From: an uncultured Patescibacteria group bacterium
Lineage (GTDB): Bacteria > Patescibacteriota > Microgenomatia > UBA1406 > GWC2-37-13
Length of the DNA stretch: 26,079 nucleotides
NCBI GenBank assembly: GCA_938010745.1
Contig: CALLVF010000083.1
Location: forward strand, 1-26,079
Direction of reading: 5' to 3'
This document shows, one piece after another, positions 8,193 to 15,801 of the stretch. Position 1 is the stretch's first letter; every line of letters starts with the position of its first letter. The notes beneath the pieces are model-generated. The model made no database searches. It was not told the origin of the DNA and saw nothing but the letters and a program-made list of their open reading frames with translations. The position numbers and the translations under genes are program-made.

Positions 8193-8375
8193 TCATGTTT
8201 TTTCCTCTAAAAATTTTAAAATTTGAGAATCAATTTCATATTTTCTAATTTCAGGTAAAGATAATTTTTCTTTTATCTTTTCCTCAGTGGCAGCGTGATA
8301 AATATCAGCAATTAACCAAAAAATAACTGATAGAAAAATAACTATTGAAAGAATTAATATTTCTTTTTTATTCAT
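8193..8375 (-). CDS. 60-aa single-helix membrane peptide of the PilN/PilO unit
   Basis: The product has one membrane helix (about residues 6-26) and a charged, probably helical C-terminal half (ATEEKIKEKLSLPEIRKYE). It sits between the PilO-like gene (9-base gap) and the Fn3/Ig surface protein (3-base gap), in the same orientation. A weak AAAGA lies upstream of the ATG. The position resembles that of small accessory subunits in type IV pilus alignment operons, but the sequence is too short to recognise, so no function is claimed. It is considered real because of the tight spacing and the clear helix. Confidence 0.65.
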   Translation of the reverse strand: MNKKEILILSIVIFLSVIFWLIADIYHAATEEKIKEKLSLPEIRKYEIDSQILKFLEEKT

Positions 8376-8384
8376 AATCTTTTT

Positions 8385-8957
8385 TTACAAATAGTAACCT
8401 TCAATATCAAAAACAATTTTTAATTGTGAAGAATTTGTACTTTGTTCATCTCTTGAGATAACAACTTTTTCAATTGTTTTAAGTCTCCTTTGACTGATCA
8501 AATAATTTATAAGCTGTAAAAAATTATCAAAATTACTTACTCCTTCAATATTTATTTTTACTGTATCCAAAGTATTTTTTCTACTAGCTAGTAAATTTAC
8601 ATCAGAAACATCTGCTTTTTTAATTTGAAAAGAACTAAGGTCAGCAGCTTTTTTAATATCCCCAATTATCATGTTAATTTGAGGCTTATCTGGAACTGCT
8701 TGATTTAATAAGTTCAACTTTTCTCTATTATTTTCAAGCTGCTGTTGAATTGATGCAATATTTAAAATTTTTTCTTCATAAAGACTATCTACTCTCTTAA
8801 GCTCATTTTCTTCCTTTTTTAAAGCAAAAATTGATGTAAGTGAAGGTCTTATAACAAAAACAATAAAGAAAGAAAAAATTAAAAAAAAGAGTATAAAAAA
8901 TGTATAATCAGCTGCTTTTTTTGTAAAAACATTTTTTGGAAAAGTATTTTTATTCAT
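8385..8957 (-). CDS. pilO: PilO-like type IV pilus inner-membrane alignment protein
   Basis: The 190-aa product has the PilO layout: a short cytoplasmic N-terminus, one helix (about 18-36), a coiled-coil segment (about 45-90, rich in Glu/Lys/Leu/Gln) and a C-terminal alpha/beta domain. The segment PDKPQINMIIGDIKKAADLS after the coiled coil matches the usual PilO transition, and a ferredoxin-like ending with VKINIEGVSNFDNFLQLINYL follows. PilO pairs with PilN to link the pilus motor platform to the envelope. It begins 2 bases after the PilN-like stop. Identification rests on layout plus the neighbouring gene; individual residues are poorly conserved in this family. A GspM-type secretion role is an alternative. 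Confidence 0.75.
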   Translation of the reverse strand: MNKNTFPKNVFTKKAADYTFFILFFLIFSFFIVFVIRPSLTSIFALKKEENELKRVDSLYEEKILNIASIQQQLENNREKLNLLNQAVPDKPQINMIIGDIKKAADLSSFQIKKADVSDVNLLASRKNTLDTVKINIEGVSNFDNFLQLINYLISQRRLKTIEKVVISRDEQSTNSSQLKIVFDIEGYYL

Positions 8958-8959
8958 AC

Positions 8960-9484
8960 TTAAATTTTAAAATTTTCTAAAACTAAACTAAAAATGAAAC
9001 CATTATCTGATTTTTTAACACTCTCCAAGATTACCTTATCAAATTTATTTTCTTTCTTTAAAAGATAATAGTATGCTTGTAATTGATTAAGATCGCTAGT
9101 TCGTCCAATCATCTTTATCTTATAATTTATTATTTCCAATTTAATTAATGATGCTGCTGCTGGATAGATGGAAATAACATAATTTATCATTTCATTAAAT
9201 TTTTTTTGATTGGCAATGACTTTGTTTACTTGAATCATTTGCTTTTCGATAATAGTCATTTGCTCAAGAATTGGATAAATAACTTGAATTATCTCTTTTT
9301 TTTGATTAACCGCCTCCCTTAATTCAATAATTCGTTGATCAATCTGAAATCGGTAAAAAAAAACACTAATTACGATTAATTGAGTAAATACAATAATGTA
9401 CCTTAAATAATTGAGGAAAAAATAAACTACACGCTCAATAAATGTAGCTTCTTTTTTAGGTATTAAATTTATGTTGTACTTCAT
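8960..9484 (-). CDS. pilN: PilN-like type IV pilus assembly protein
   Basis: The 174-aa product opens with MKYNINLIPKK. The INLIP motif at residues 5-9 is the PilN signature that binds cytoplasmic PilM. A membrane helix (about 26-44), a helical segment (about 47-105) and a small C-terminal alpha/beta domain follow, as in PilN. With the next gene (PilO-like) it should form the inner-membrane heterodimer of a type IV pilus or pseudopilus machine. No PilM, PilC, PilB or pilin gene is visible in the window, so these must be elsewhere if the machine is complete. Its ATG overlaps the rpsT stop (ATGA), so it is probably translationally coupled to a ribosomal protein gene, which is unusual. Confidence 0.8.
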   Translation of the reverse strand: MKYNINLIPKKEATFIERVVYFFLNYLRYIIVFTQLIVISVFFYRFQIDQRIIELREAVNQKKEIIQVIYPILEQMTIIEKQMIQVNKVIANQKKFNEMINYVISIYPAAASLIKLEIINYKIKMIGRTSDLNQLQAYYYLLKKENKFDKVILESVKKSDNGFIFSLVLENFKI

Positions 9485-9735
9485 GATGACTGAAGTTTTT
9501 TTACCAAAAGGCTAATTTTTGACTTTAATCTTTTAGCCTTATTTTTATGAATTACGTGTTTTTTTGCTGCTTTATCAATTTTTGAATAAAATTGATTTAG
9601 TAATTTTTTTAAATCACCTTTTTTCTTTTTTATTTTACTAATCAATAACTTATAAGCTTTTACATAAAAAGCGTTATTTTGCATTCTCTTTTTATCTTTT
9701 CTTACTTTTTTTTTGGCAGATTTTGTTATAGGCAT
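9481..9735 (-). CDS. rpsT: Ribosomal protein S20
   Basis: The 84-aa lysine-rich protein matches S20 throughout: MPITKSAKKKVRKDKKR at the start and KIDKAAKKHVIHKNKAKRLKSK near the end. S20 binds 16S rRNA in the small subunit body. It has the strongest Shine-Dalgarno in the window (AAGGAGG, 10 bases before the ATG), in contrast to most other ribosomal genes here. It is the first gene of a unit that continues into PilN/PilO-like and surface-protein genes; its TGA overlaps the PilN-like start. A 47-base spacer separates it from the gene upstream. Confidence 0.96.
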   Translation of the reverse strand: MPITKSAKKKVRKDKKRMQNNAFYVKAYKLLISKIKKKKGDLKKLLNQFYSKIDKAAKKHVIHKNKAKRLKSKISLLVKKLQSS

Positions 9736-9745
9736 AAAATTTTTC

Positions 9746-9752
9746 CCTCCTT
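9746..9752 (-). promoter_or_regulatory. Strong Shine-Dalgarno for rpsT
   Basis: AAGGAGG on the minus strand, 10 bases before the ATG at 9735. It shows that the organism can use canonical Shine-Dalgarno pairing, which makes its absence before most other genes informative. Confidence 0.85.
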
Positions 9753-9782
9753 TCTTTTAATAAAAATTAATTAAGTAACTAA

Positions 9783-10232
9783 TTAATATTCTTTCTCAAA
9801 TATTTTTTCGCCATAACTTCCATTAAATTTTAGATTTAATTTAATTTTACCAACTAATTGATGATAAACACACGTACCTGATGAGCAAGTTCCAAGTGTT
9901 AATTTTTTTTGAAAATTTTTTTTATTTTCGACATCAATTGTTCCAATTATACCTTGAAATCCCTGATTTTTAGTTTGGTAAGATAACTCATAATCTATCG
10001 TTTCTGTTGTTTGAGGTATGTTGTCAATTTTTAACAATACTTCTTTTCCTGAAAGCAAACTAATTAAATCAATCTTAACTGTATTGTCTATTGTTGGTAT
10101 TTTTACTTCTGTTGGCTGGATTAAATCTGTAGTTTTTTTACTTTTATTTTTTGCAAATAAAGCCAAAAAAATAACAAGTAAAAGCAAAAAAATAAAAATT
10201 AAGCTGTATAAATATTTTTTTTTGTATTTCAT
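9783..10232 (-). CDS. Unrecognised anchored or secreted small beta-rich protein with CSSGTC motif
   Basis: The 149-aa product has a basic start (MKYKKKY), a strong hydrophobic segment (about 8-27) acting as signal or anchor, a short linker, and one exterior domain of about 100 residues with alternating hydrophobic patterns (VKIDLISLL, KEVLLKIDNIP, IDYELSYQT, GIIGTIDVENK, LVGKIKLNLKFNGSYG). A cysteine pair in LGTCSSGTCVYH could form a disulfide or bind metal. I do not recognise a named family. Its ATG overlaps the glyS stop (ATGA), so it is translated with glyS. Folding and location outside the membrane are inferred; function is unknown. Confidence 0.75.
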   Translation of the reverse strand: MKYKKKYLYSLIFIFLLLLVIFLALFAKNKSKKTTDLIQPTEVKIPTIDNTVKIDLISLLSGKEVLLKIDNIPQTTETIDYELSYQTKNQGFQGIIGTIDVENKKNFQKKLTLGTCSSGTCVYHQLVGKIKLNLKFNGSYGEKIFEKEY

Positions 10233-11497
10233 AATAATTTTTCTTTAAAAAAATTTTTCAGTTTACTTACAGAAACTCTTACTTGTTCGGCTGTATCTCG
10301 ATAGCGAACTGTAACAGTGTCATCTTCTAGTGTCTTAAAATCAATTGTAACACAAAAAGGCGTACCAATTTCATCTTGAAAATAATATCTTTTACCGATG
10401 TTACCACGATCATCCCAAAAACAAACAAAATCCGCCGCTTTTAAATCATGGTATATTTTTTTTGCCTTTGAAACTAATTTTTCTTTGTTAGCCAAAAGAG
10501 GAAAAACAGCAATCTTAATCGGCGCTAAACTTGGATTTAATTTTAAAATAACTCGCTCTTTTTCTTCACAGTAGGCATCAATTAAGAAAAAAAGCAGTGC
10601 TCTATCAACGCCACCAGAAGTCTCTATTACCCAGGGTGTATACTCTTCATTTATCTGCTGATCTTTGTAGGTTAATTTATGGCGCGAGAGATCCCAACTG
10701 CCGCGGTGATGAATCCCCTCAAACTCACTCCAACCAAAAGGAGCATAATACTCAATATCAAAAGCTGCTTTAGCATAATGAGCTCGCTCATCTTTCTCAT
10801 GTTCTCTCACCCGCAAATTTTCCTTTTTAATACCCAACGATAAATACCAGTTCATTCTTTCATTTAGCCAATACTGCAACCATTTGTTTGCCTCTTTTTC
10901 ATTAGGTTTGATAAAAAACTCAAGTTCCATTTGCTCAAACTCACAACTTCGGTAAGTAAAATTTCCCGGAGTAATCTCATTACGAAAAGCTTTTCCAATT
11001 TGTGCAATTCCAAAAGGAATTTTTACTCTTGCTGAATTAACAATATTTTTAAAATTTACAAAAACTCCCTGCGTAATTTCTCCACGCAAGTAAGCTTTTT
11101 GCTTTGGTTCAGTTACTCCTAAAAAAACCTCTGTTAATAAATTAAACTTTTTTGGTTCAGTAAAGTTATCTTTGGCAAAACAGTTTGGGCAAGAATTACC
11201 CTCAATTTTATCGGCACGAAAACGTTTATGACAACTTTTGCACTCAAATAGGGGATCAGAAAAAGCTGCCACATGACCTGATGACTCCCAAACCTTAGGA
11301 TTCATAATTATTGCCGCATCTATACCAACTACATCCTCTCTTTGATAAACCATCCTCTTCCACCATTCTTTTTTAATATTGTTTTTCAATTCTATCCCCA
11401 AAGGACCGTAATCCCAAAAACCACCAATTCCTCCATAAATTTCTGAAGAAGGATAAATAAAACCTCTTCTTTTAGCTAAAGAAGCAATTTTTTCCAT
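10229..11497 (-). CDS. glyS: Glycyl-tRNA synthetase, single-chain (alpha2) type
   Basis: This 422-aa class II synthetase charges tRNA-Gly. It is the one-chain dimeric type shared with archaea, eukaryotes and some bacteria, not the alpha2beta2 GlyQ/GlyS type. Visible elements are the N-terminal KRRGFIYPSSEIYGG and GFWDYGPLG, a zinc-ribbon insertion (Cys86, Cys89, Cys103, Cys106), motif 2 FRNEITP (171-177), motif 3 GGVDRAL (295-301), and an anticodon-binding domain from about residue 325. It is somewhat shorter than the usual 450-500 aa. It lies just downstream of recO, a neighbourhood also known in Firmicutes (recO-glyQ-glyS). A good promoter (TTACAA-17-TATAAT) sits only 10 bases before its ATG. 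Confidence 0.96.
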   Translation of the reverse strand: MEKIASLAKRRGFIYPSSEIYGGIGGFWDYGPLGIELKNNIKKEWWKRMVYQREDVVGIDAAIIMNPKVWESSGHVAAFSDPLFECKSCHKRFRADKIEGNSCPNCFAKDNFTEPKKFNLLTEVFLGVTEPKQKAYLRGEITQGVFVNFKNIVNSARVKIPFGIAQIGKAFRNEITPGNFTYRSCEFEQMELEFFIKPNEKEANKWLQYWLNERMNWYLSLGIKKENLRVREHEKDERAHYAKAAFDIEYYAPFGWSEFEGIHHRGSWDLSRHKLTYKDQQINEEYTPWVIETSGGVDRALLFFLIDAYCEEKERVILKLNPSLAPIKIAVFPLLANKEKLVSKAKKIYHDLKAADFVCFWDDRGNIGKRYYFQDEIGTPFCVTIDFKTLEDDTVTVRYRDTAEQVRVSVSKLKNFFKEKLL

Positions 11498-11507
11498 AAA
11501 TTAATTA

Positions 11508-11536
11508 ATTATAAAATAAAATGCCTATTTTTGTAA
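11508..11536 (-). promoter_or_regulatory. Promoter of glyS (near-leaderless)
   Basis: On the minus strand TTACAA (11536-11531), a 17-base spacer and a perfect TATAAT (11513-11508) are followed by 10 bases and the glyS ATG at 11497. The expected start of transcription leaves a leader of about 3-4 bases, too short for a Shine-Dalgarno. This is the best sigma70-type match noticed in the window. Confidence 0.6.
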
Positions 11537-11542
11537 GGAATA

Positions 11543-12067
11543 TTACCAAAAACGTGGAATTTTTTCATTAATAATTTCCTCAATTAAATTTTTTATTTCA
11601 TTAAAACTTTTTTTTTCTCTTATATATCCTAAATTAATTAAAACTTCATTTAAGTAATTATTTAAAGTAAAATTATCAAAATCATTTTTTTTTGCTAACT
11701 CAAATAAAAATTTTTTTGTTAATTCAAAAACTTTTTCCTCTCTTTGATTTTCAGGCAGTAATCTATCTAAAATGAAAAAATATAAGTAAATCTTTATTAA
11801 TTTACTTTGATTATTCTTAATTGTTAAAAATCCTGAAACTAATTCGGTTTCTTTTAATGAAAAGAAACTTTTTTTTACATAAATAGTAGCATTAATAAAA
11901 TTTCCTGTTTGCAAATGAGATAAACGTCGACTTGTTATTTTTTTTACACCAAAACCAACAATCCTTACTAATCCGTATTTTTCCGTAAAAAGAGTTAATA
12001 AAACATCTTTGTTAAGTAGATCTTGTTTTTTTAAAACAATAGCTTGAGTTTTAAAAATTCTTGTCAT
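11543..12067 (-). CDS. recO: DNA repair protein RecO, short form
   Basis: RecO works with RecF/RecR to load RecA on single-stranded DNA. The N-terminal OB-fold is clear: TQAIVLKKQDLLNKDVLLTL, FTEKYGLVRIVGFGVKK, SRRLSHLQTGNFINATIY and the ELVSGF strand. At 174 aa it lacks much of the C-terminal helical domain and any zinc-binding cysteines found in longer RecO proteins (about 240 aa). The ending IPRFW follows without sign of a frameshift. A GAGG lies 8 bases before the ATG at 12067. It is upstream of glyS. The short length fits genome streamlining rather than a broken gene, but this is inference. Confidence 0.85.
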   Translation of the reverse strand: MTRIFKTQAIVLKKQDLLNKDVLLTLFTEKYGLVRIVGFGVKKITSRRLSHLQTGNFINATIYVKKSFFSLKETELVSGFLTIKNNQSKLIKIYLYFFILDRLLPENQREEKVFELTKKFLFELAKKNDFDNFTLNNYLNEVLINLGYIREKKSFNEIKNLIEEIINEKIPRFW

Positions 12068-12148
12068 AAAACTTACCTCGTTTTAATCTTTAAACATTCA
12101 CCAAAGATCTAAAAATAGAGTAAGTATCATCGGTTTAAAATTTAATTT

Positions 12149-13978
12149 TTATTTAGCTATAAACTCCTTATCAACATCAAAAACACCATCATAAACTTTT
12201 TTTCCTTCAATTTCTAATCTTAATTTTTGCTTATCTGTTCCAGGTTGCTTTTGAATTAAAATCTGATAATTTTTATTAAATAAATTTTGAGGTAATCTAT
12301 AAATAACACTAATTTGTGCCTTTCCTTGGGTGGGAACTTCTAAGTAACCCTCAAAAACAGTTTTCCCCAAATCTTCATAAACCCTTACCTTTTTTAATGA
12401 TCCTCTAAATTCTAAAAGTTCTGATCCTTTGGGAACATAAATTCTAACCCAATTTCTCAAGGTGGCATTAAGACACAAACCTCCTCTTTCAAGATTGCAG
12501 TCTGAATGGGGATATGGATTGCGATATTCAACAATTACCTCACGATTTATTTTTCCTTGATTATCTTTTTTTGTTTTAGAAGTTATAGTCTCGGAAACAA
12601 ACATGTTTGACTTAGCTCCGGCAAAGTTGACATTGTTTATATGTAAATAATCACCAGAATACTCTCTGATTCTTCCGGCAAAATTAAGTTTCTCCACTGC
12701 CTGCTGAAGTTCTTGATCAACAAAATAAAGTAATATGTGTTTTTCTTTTAAATTTTCAAACATTTGTTGGGCTAAAATTCCCCAATATTTTGATGGAGAA
12801 AAACCTAATGCTTTATAAAATAATACATACATTAAATCACCTAAAATACCTTTTCTATTTTCCCTTATGTAGGGCGTTGGTCTATCAACTATATCAAATA
12901 GTCGATATAAAACCTGTGGGCAATCACAACGAGGATCTATTTTTGCCGAAAAAATAATTCCATTTACTTCTGTGTCACCAAAAATGGTTAACATATCTAC
13001 TAACACCTTGCTATCAACGGCAACAATCCCATCATATTTAACTCTTCGACTACTTTTTTGGTAAAGGGTGTTAAACAAATTAACCGAGGTAGGAAAATCT
13101 GGTGATAAATTGCTGTCACGAATGTTAAAAGTGTAAACGCCCTTATGATAGGTAAGAACTTCAGGAGGAGCTGGTGGATGAAAAGAGATGCTGTTATCTA
13201 AAGAGTAAATATCATCGGAAGCAATTATTCTAATTTTTCCGTCTTTGACTTTAAAAACAGCGTAAGAAGTCAAAAAACCGCCGGTAGCTCTTCTTTCTTT
13301 ATCGTTTTGAAAAAGAACAAGATAAGTCATTTCTTTATCTTTACCAAGAATTTCTGGCAATCTTTTTACTAAGGGTTTAGCATCAACAAAAATAGCCGTT
13401 AAACCAGAAATCTGTCCTTTGAAGTTTTCAATTTTTTCTCTGATAATCAATTTTCCAATCTTTTTAGGATAACGGTTAGGATTAATATTTTTTATCCGAT
13501 TTTGCGCCCGATCAAAATCATAGGAAATTTTGTCTAGCTTAACTAAAACCTTGTCCAAAGTCATCACCGCCGTTTGCAATCTTTCCTCAGCAGAACGCTC
13601 AACAAAAGATGTAGATCCTTTCTTAAAGCCAATCAAATCAGCATAGGGTTCAATAGCAATGACGGCCTCTTTACCAGCATCAAGCAGATATCTACCAGCT
13701 TCTACAGCATTTTTAAAATCCCCAACATAGGGGATAAATGATGCCCAATAAATAGCTTTCGCCTCTTTTTCAAAATCGGCATATTTTTTTGAAAAATCCG
13801 TTAGTTTTTTATCCAACAGGTCAAAATCATTGCTAGTAAAAGCTTTCTTTAATTCTTCAGCCGCAGCATAAATTATCTTTGCTTTTTTTTCAATTTTAAG
13901 TATCGGTTGGTAAATAAAAAAATAACTCAAGAGTATGAAAATTAGCAAAAATATAATAAGTCTCTTTTTTTTCATCAT
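12149..13978 (-). CDS. DUF4012 membrane-anchored protein
   Basis: The 609-aa product has a basic start and one membrane helix (about 6-23), a helical region to about residue 180, then a DUF4012 core. Its signature segments are YLVLFQNDKERRATGGFLTSYAV (here about 217-239) and DGIVAVDSKVLVDMLTIFGD (about 322-341). A C-terminal beta-rich part (about 480-600) carries paired cysteines (CDCPQ; CNLERGGLC). DUF4012 proteins are found beside polysaccharide genes in several bacterial groups; their function is not known. This one follows the sugar transferase gene by 27 bases at the end of the glycan block, so a role in exporting, attaching or displaying a surface polymer is plausible. The start could be either of two adjacent ATGs (13978 or 13975). 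Confidence 0.88.
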   Translation of the reverse strand: MMKKKRLIIFLLIFILLSYFFIYQPILKIEKKAKIIYAAAEELKKAFTSNDFDLLDKKLTDFSKKYADFEKEAKAIYWASFIPYVGDFKNAVEAGRYLLDAGKEAVIAIEPYADLIGFKKGSTSFVERSAEERLQTAVMTLDKVLVKLDKISYDFDRAQNRIKNINPNRYPKKIGKLIIREKIENFKGQISGLTAIFVDAKPLVKRLPEILGKDKEMTYLVLFQNDKERRATGGFLTSYAVFKVKDGKIRIIASDDIYSLDNSISFHPPAPPEVLTYHKGVYTFNIRDSNLSPDFPTSVNLFNTLYQKSSRRVKYDGIVAVDSKVLVDMLTIFGDTEVNGIIFSAKIDPRCDCPQVLYRLFDIVDRPTPYIRENRKGILGDLMYVLFYKALGFSPSKYWGILAQQMFENLKEKHILLYFVDQELQQAVEKLNFAGRIREYSGDYLHINNVNFAGAKSNMFVSETITSKTKKDNQGKINREVIVEYRNPYPHSDCNLERGGLCLNATLRNWVRIYVPKGSELLEFRGSLKKVRVYEDLGKTVFEGYLEVPTQGKAQISVIYRLPQNLFNKNYQILIQKQPGTDKQKLRLEIEGKKVYDGVFDVDKEFIAK

Positions 13979-14005
13979 ATTTCTACAATTTATAAATTTT
14001 TAATT

Positions 14006-14668
14006 TTATACCGCCCCTTTTCCAGTAATCATAATTAAAGGAGTTTTTAAAATAATTTTCAAATCTTGCCATAAAGACATATTATCTACATATTTTGCAT
14101 CAAGAGCAATCCTTTTGTCAAAATTTATTTCACTTCTTCCCGAAACTTGCCACAAACCAGTTATACCTGGTTTAACTGAAAGTACTTTTTTTACAAGCTT
14201 TCTAGTAAATGGAAACTTCTTTTGCTGATTTTCAAGCTCATCTGGATAATAAGCCCTTGGTCCAACAATACTCATTTCTCCTTTTAAAACATTAATCAGT
14301 TGAGGAATCTCATCTATTGAATGTTTTCTAATAAACTTTCCTATTCTTGTTACTCGTGGATCATTTTTAAGTTTGTAATTTCCTCTTTTGTACAAACTGA
14401 AAAGGTAACGAAATTGAGGATCGCTTCTTAGTAAATAATGAGCATTAACAATCATTGAGCGAAACTTATACATTTTAAAACGATTTCCATTCTGCCCAAT
14501 TCGTTCAGGCACATCAGCTAAAACTGGGCCTGGTGAATCCATCTTTATCAAAATAGCAGTAATTAAGAATAAAGGTGAAAAAAAAATCAACAAAAATATT
14601 GCCATGATAACATCTAAGGGTCTTTTTATATATCTGTAGTAAAAGTTGTGATCAAGTGAGTTCTTCAT
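14006..14668 (-). CDS. Polyprenyl-phosphate sugar-1-phosphate transferase (WcaJ/PglC-like catalytic domain)
   Basis: This monotopic phosphoglycosyl transferase moves a sugar-1-phosphate from a nucleotide sugar to undecaprenyl phosphate, the first membrane step of a surface glycan. It has a re-entrant or membrane helix (about 19-41), then KMYKFRSM (65-72), DEIPQ with the Asp119-Glu120 dyad, GEMSIVGPR (130-138) and GLWQVSGRS. It contains only the catalytic domain, without the N-terminal membrane bundle of WcaJ. The frame is open from a TTG at 14692, but the ATG at 14668 has AAGG 8 bases upstream and matches the family start, giving 220 aa. It overlaps the mannose-1-phosphate guanylyltransferase gene by 17 bases. 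Confidence 0.93.
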   Translation of the reverse strand: MKNSLDHNFYYRYIKRPLDVIMAIFLLIFFSPLFLITAILIKMDSPGPVLADVPERIGQNGNRFKMYKFRSMIVNAHYLLRSDPQFRYLFSLYKRGNYKLKNDPRVTRIGKFIRKHSIDEIPQLINVLKGEMSIVGPRAYYPDELENQQKKFPFTRKLVKKVLSVKPGITGLWQVSGRSEINFDKRIALDAKYVDNMSLWQDLKIILKTPLIMITGKGAV

Positions 14669-15737
14669 TTTCTGTACCTTGAAAATTTTCAACTAATTTT
14701 TTAATTTTTGGAACAGAGTTTTTCTTGGTAATAAGAAGAACATCGGCAGTATTGACAACAATATTTTCATCTAAATCAATACCAACAATTAATTTATTGT
14801 CCTCATAATTGTAAATTAATGAATCCCTTACATGTTCTAAAAATACTTTACCGCGAATTACATTTTCATAAGGATGATTTTCTAGAGCCTCCTTTAATGA
14901 TTCCCAAGCGCCTATATCACTCCAGCCTATATCTTCAATAATTGCCAAGGCATCTTTTTTGTCTAAATTTTCCAAAATAGCATTATCAAAATTTATACTT
15001 TCTACTTTTCCATAATATTTTTTTAAAATTGTTGAGAAATTTTTATTTCGGTAAAATTTGAGAATTTTTTCCGTGTTTTGATAAATATTGGGGGCTAAAC
15101 GCGAAAAAGCATTGTAAAGAAATTGGGCTGTAGTAACAAAATAACCTAAATTCCATGCGTAATTGCCTGAATTAAAAAAGTTTTTTGCTGTTTGTTCATC
15201 AGGTCGATATTTAAACCCTTCAAACTGATAAAAATTCAATCCATCAATTGTTTGGATTCTTTTTCCAAAATGAATATAACCAAGATTGATACTTGGATAA
15301 CGTGGTTTATGACCAATAAAAACAATTTTTTGAGGATTTTTCTCAATATAAGAGGCAGCAATTTTGATAATTTTCTTAAAAAAAACAGTCTTTTTAACCA
15401 AATGATCACTCCATAAAATAATCAATGGTTCTTTTGGATAAAGACGGTAAAAAATTCCAGTGACTAAAGCAATTGCCGGACCGACATCTTTTTTTTCTGG
15501 TTCAAAAAAAAAGTTTTCATTAGGAATTTCTGGTAATTGTTCTTTAACTATTTTGTTATAAATTATGTTGGTGGCAATATAAATATCTTTAGGTTTAAAA
15601 TCAGGATAAAGTCTTTCAACTGACAACTGAAGAGTTGATTTATCCCCAATAATCTTTTCAAATTGTTTGGGTGATTTTTTTCTTGATAAAGGCCAAAGTC
15701 TTGTTCCTGTTCCACCGGCAAAGATAATTGCTTTCAT
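14652..15737 (-). CDS. manC: Mannose-1-phosphate guanylyltransferase
   Basis: It makes GDP-mannose from GTP and mannose-1-phosphate. The nucleotide-binding signature GGTGTRLWPLSRKKSPKQF is at residues 8-26. SDHLVKK, a GYIHFGKRI strand, FEGFKYRPDEQTAKNF and SGNYAWNLGYFV follow, all as in the family, and the GWSDIGAWESL motif is near the C-terminal third. At 361 aa it is the single-domain GMP form, lacking the C-terminal phosphomannose isomerase cupin of bifunctional AlgA/ManC enzymes. It should supply GDP-mannose, or GDP-sugars derived from it, to the adjacent GT4 enzymes. It follows the nearest GT4 gene by 64 bases, possibly with its own promoter; none was clear. Confidence 0.92.
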   Translation of the reverse strand: MKAIIFAGGTGTRLWPLSRKKSPKQFEKIIGDKSTLQLSVERLYPDFKPKDIYIATNIIYNKIVKEQLPEIPNENFFFEPEKKDVGPAIALVTGIFYRLYPKEPLIILWSDHLVKKTVFFKKIIKIAASYIEKNPQKIVFIGHKPRYPSINLGYIHFGKRIQTIDGLNFYQFEGFKYRPDEQTAKNFFNSGNYAWNLGYFVTTAQFLYNAFSRLAPNIYQNTEKILKFYRNKNFSTILKKYYGKVESINFDNAILENLDKKDALAIIEDIGWSDIGAWESLKEALENHPYENVIRGKVFLEHVRDSLIYNYEDNKLIVGIDLDENIVVNTADVLLITKKNSVPKIKKLVENFQGTENEELT

Positions 15738-15801
15738 TTAAACTAAATTAATAATGAATAACACCATTTAATAAAATTTGTGAACCTTAAAATAAATTTT
15801 T

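Noticed and set aside
11498..11507. TTAATTAA-like motif recurring in spacers (also near 5764, 9768, 20270)
   Set aside because: Simple AT-rich self-complementary strings are expected in these spacers; no fixed distance to genes was seen.
12086..12108. Small inverted repeat (ATCTTT/AAAGAT, 11-base loop) upstream of recO
   Set aside because: A 6-bp AT-rich stem is expected by chance at this base composition and is followed by no T-run.
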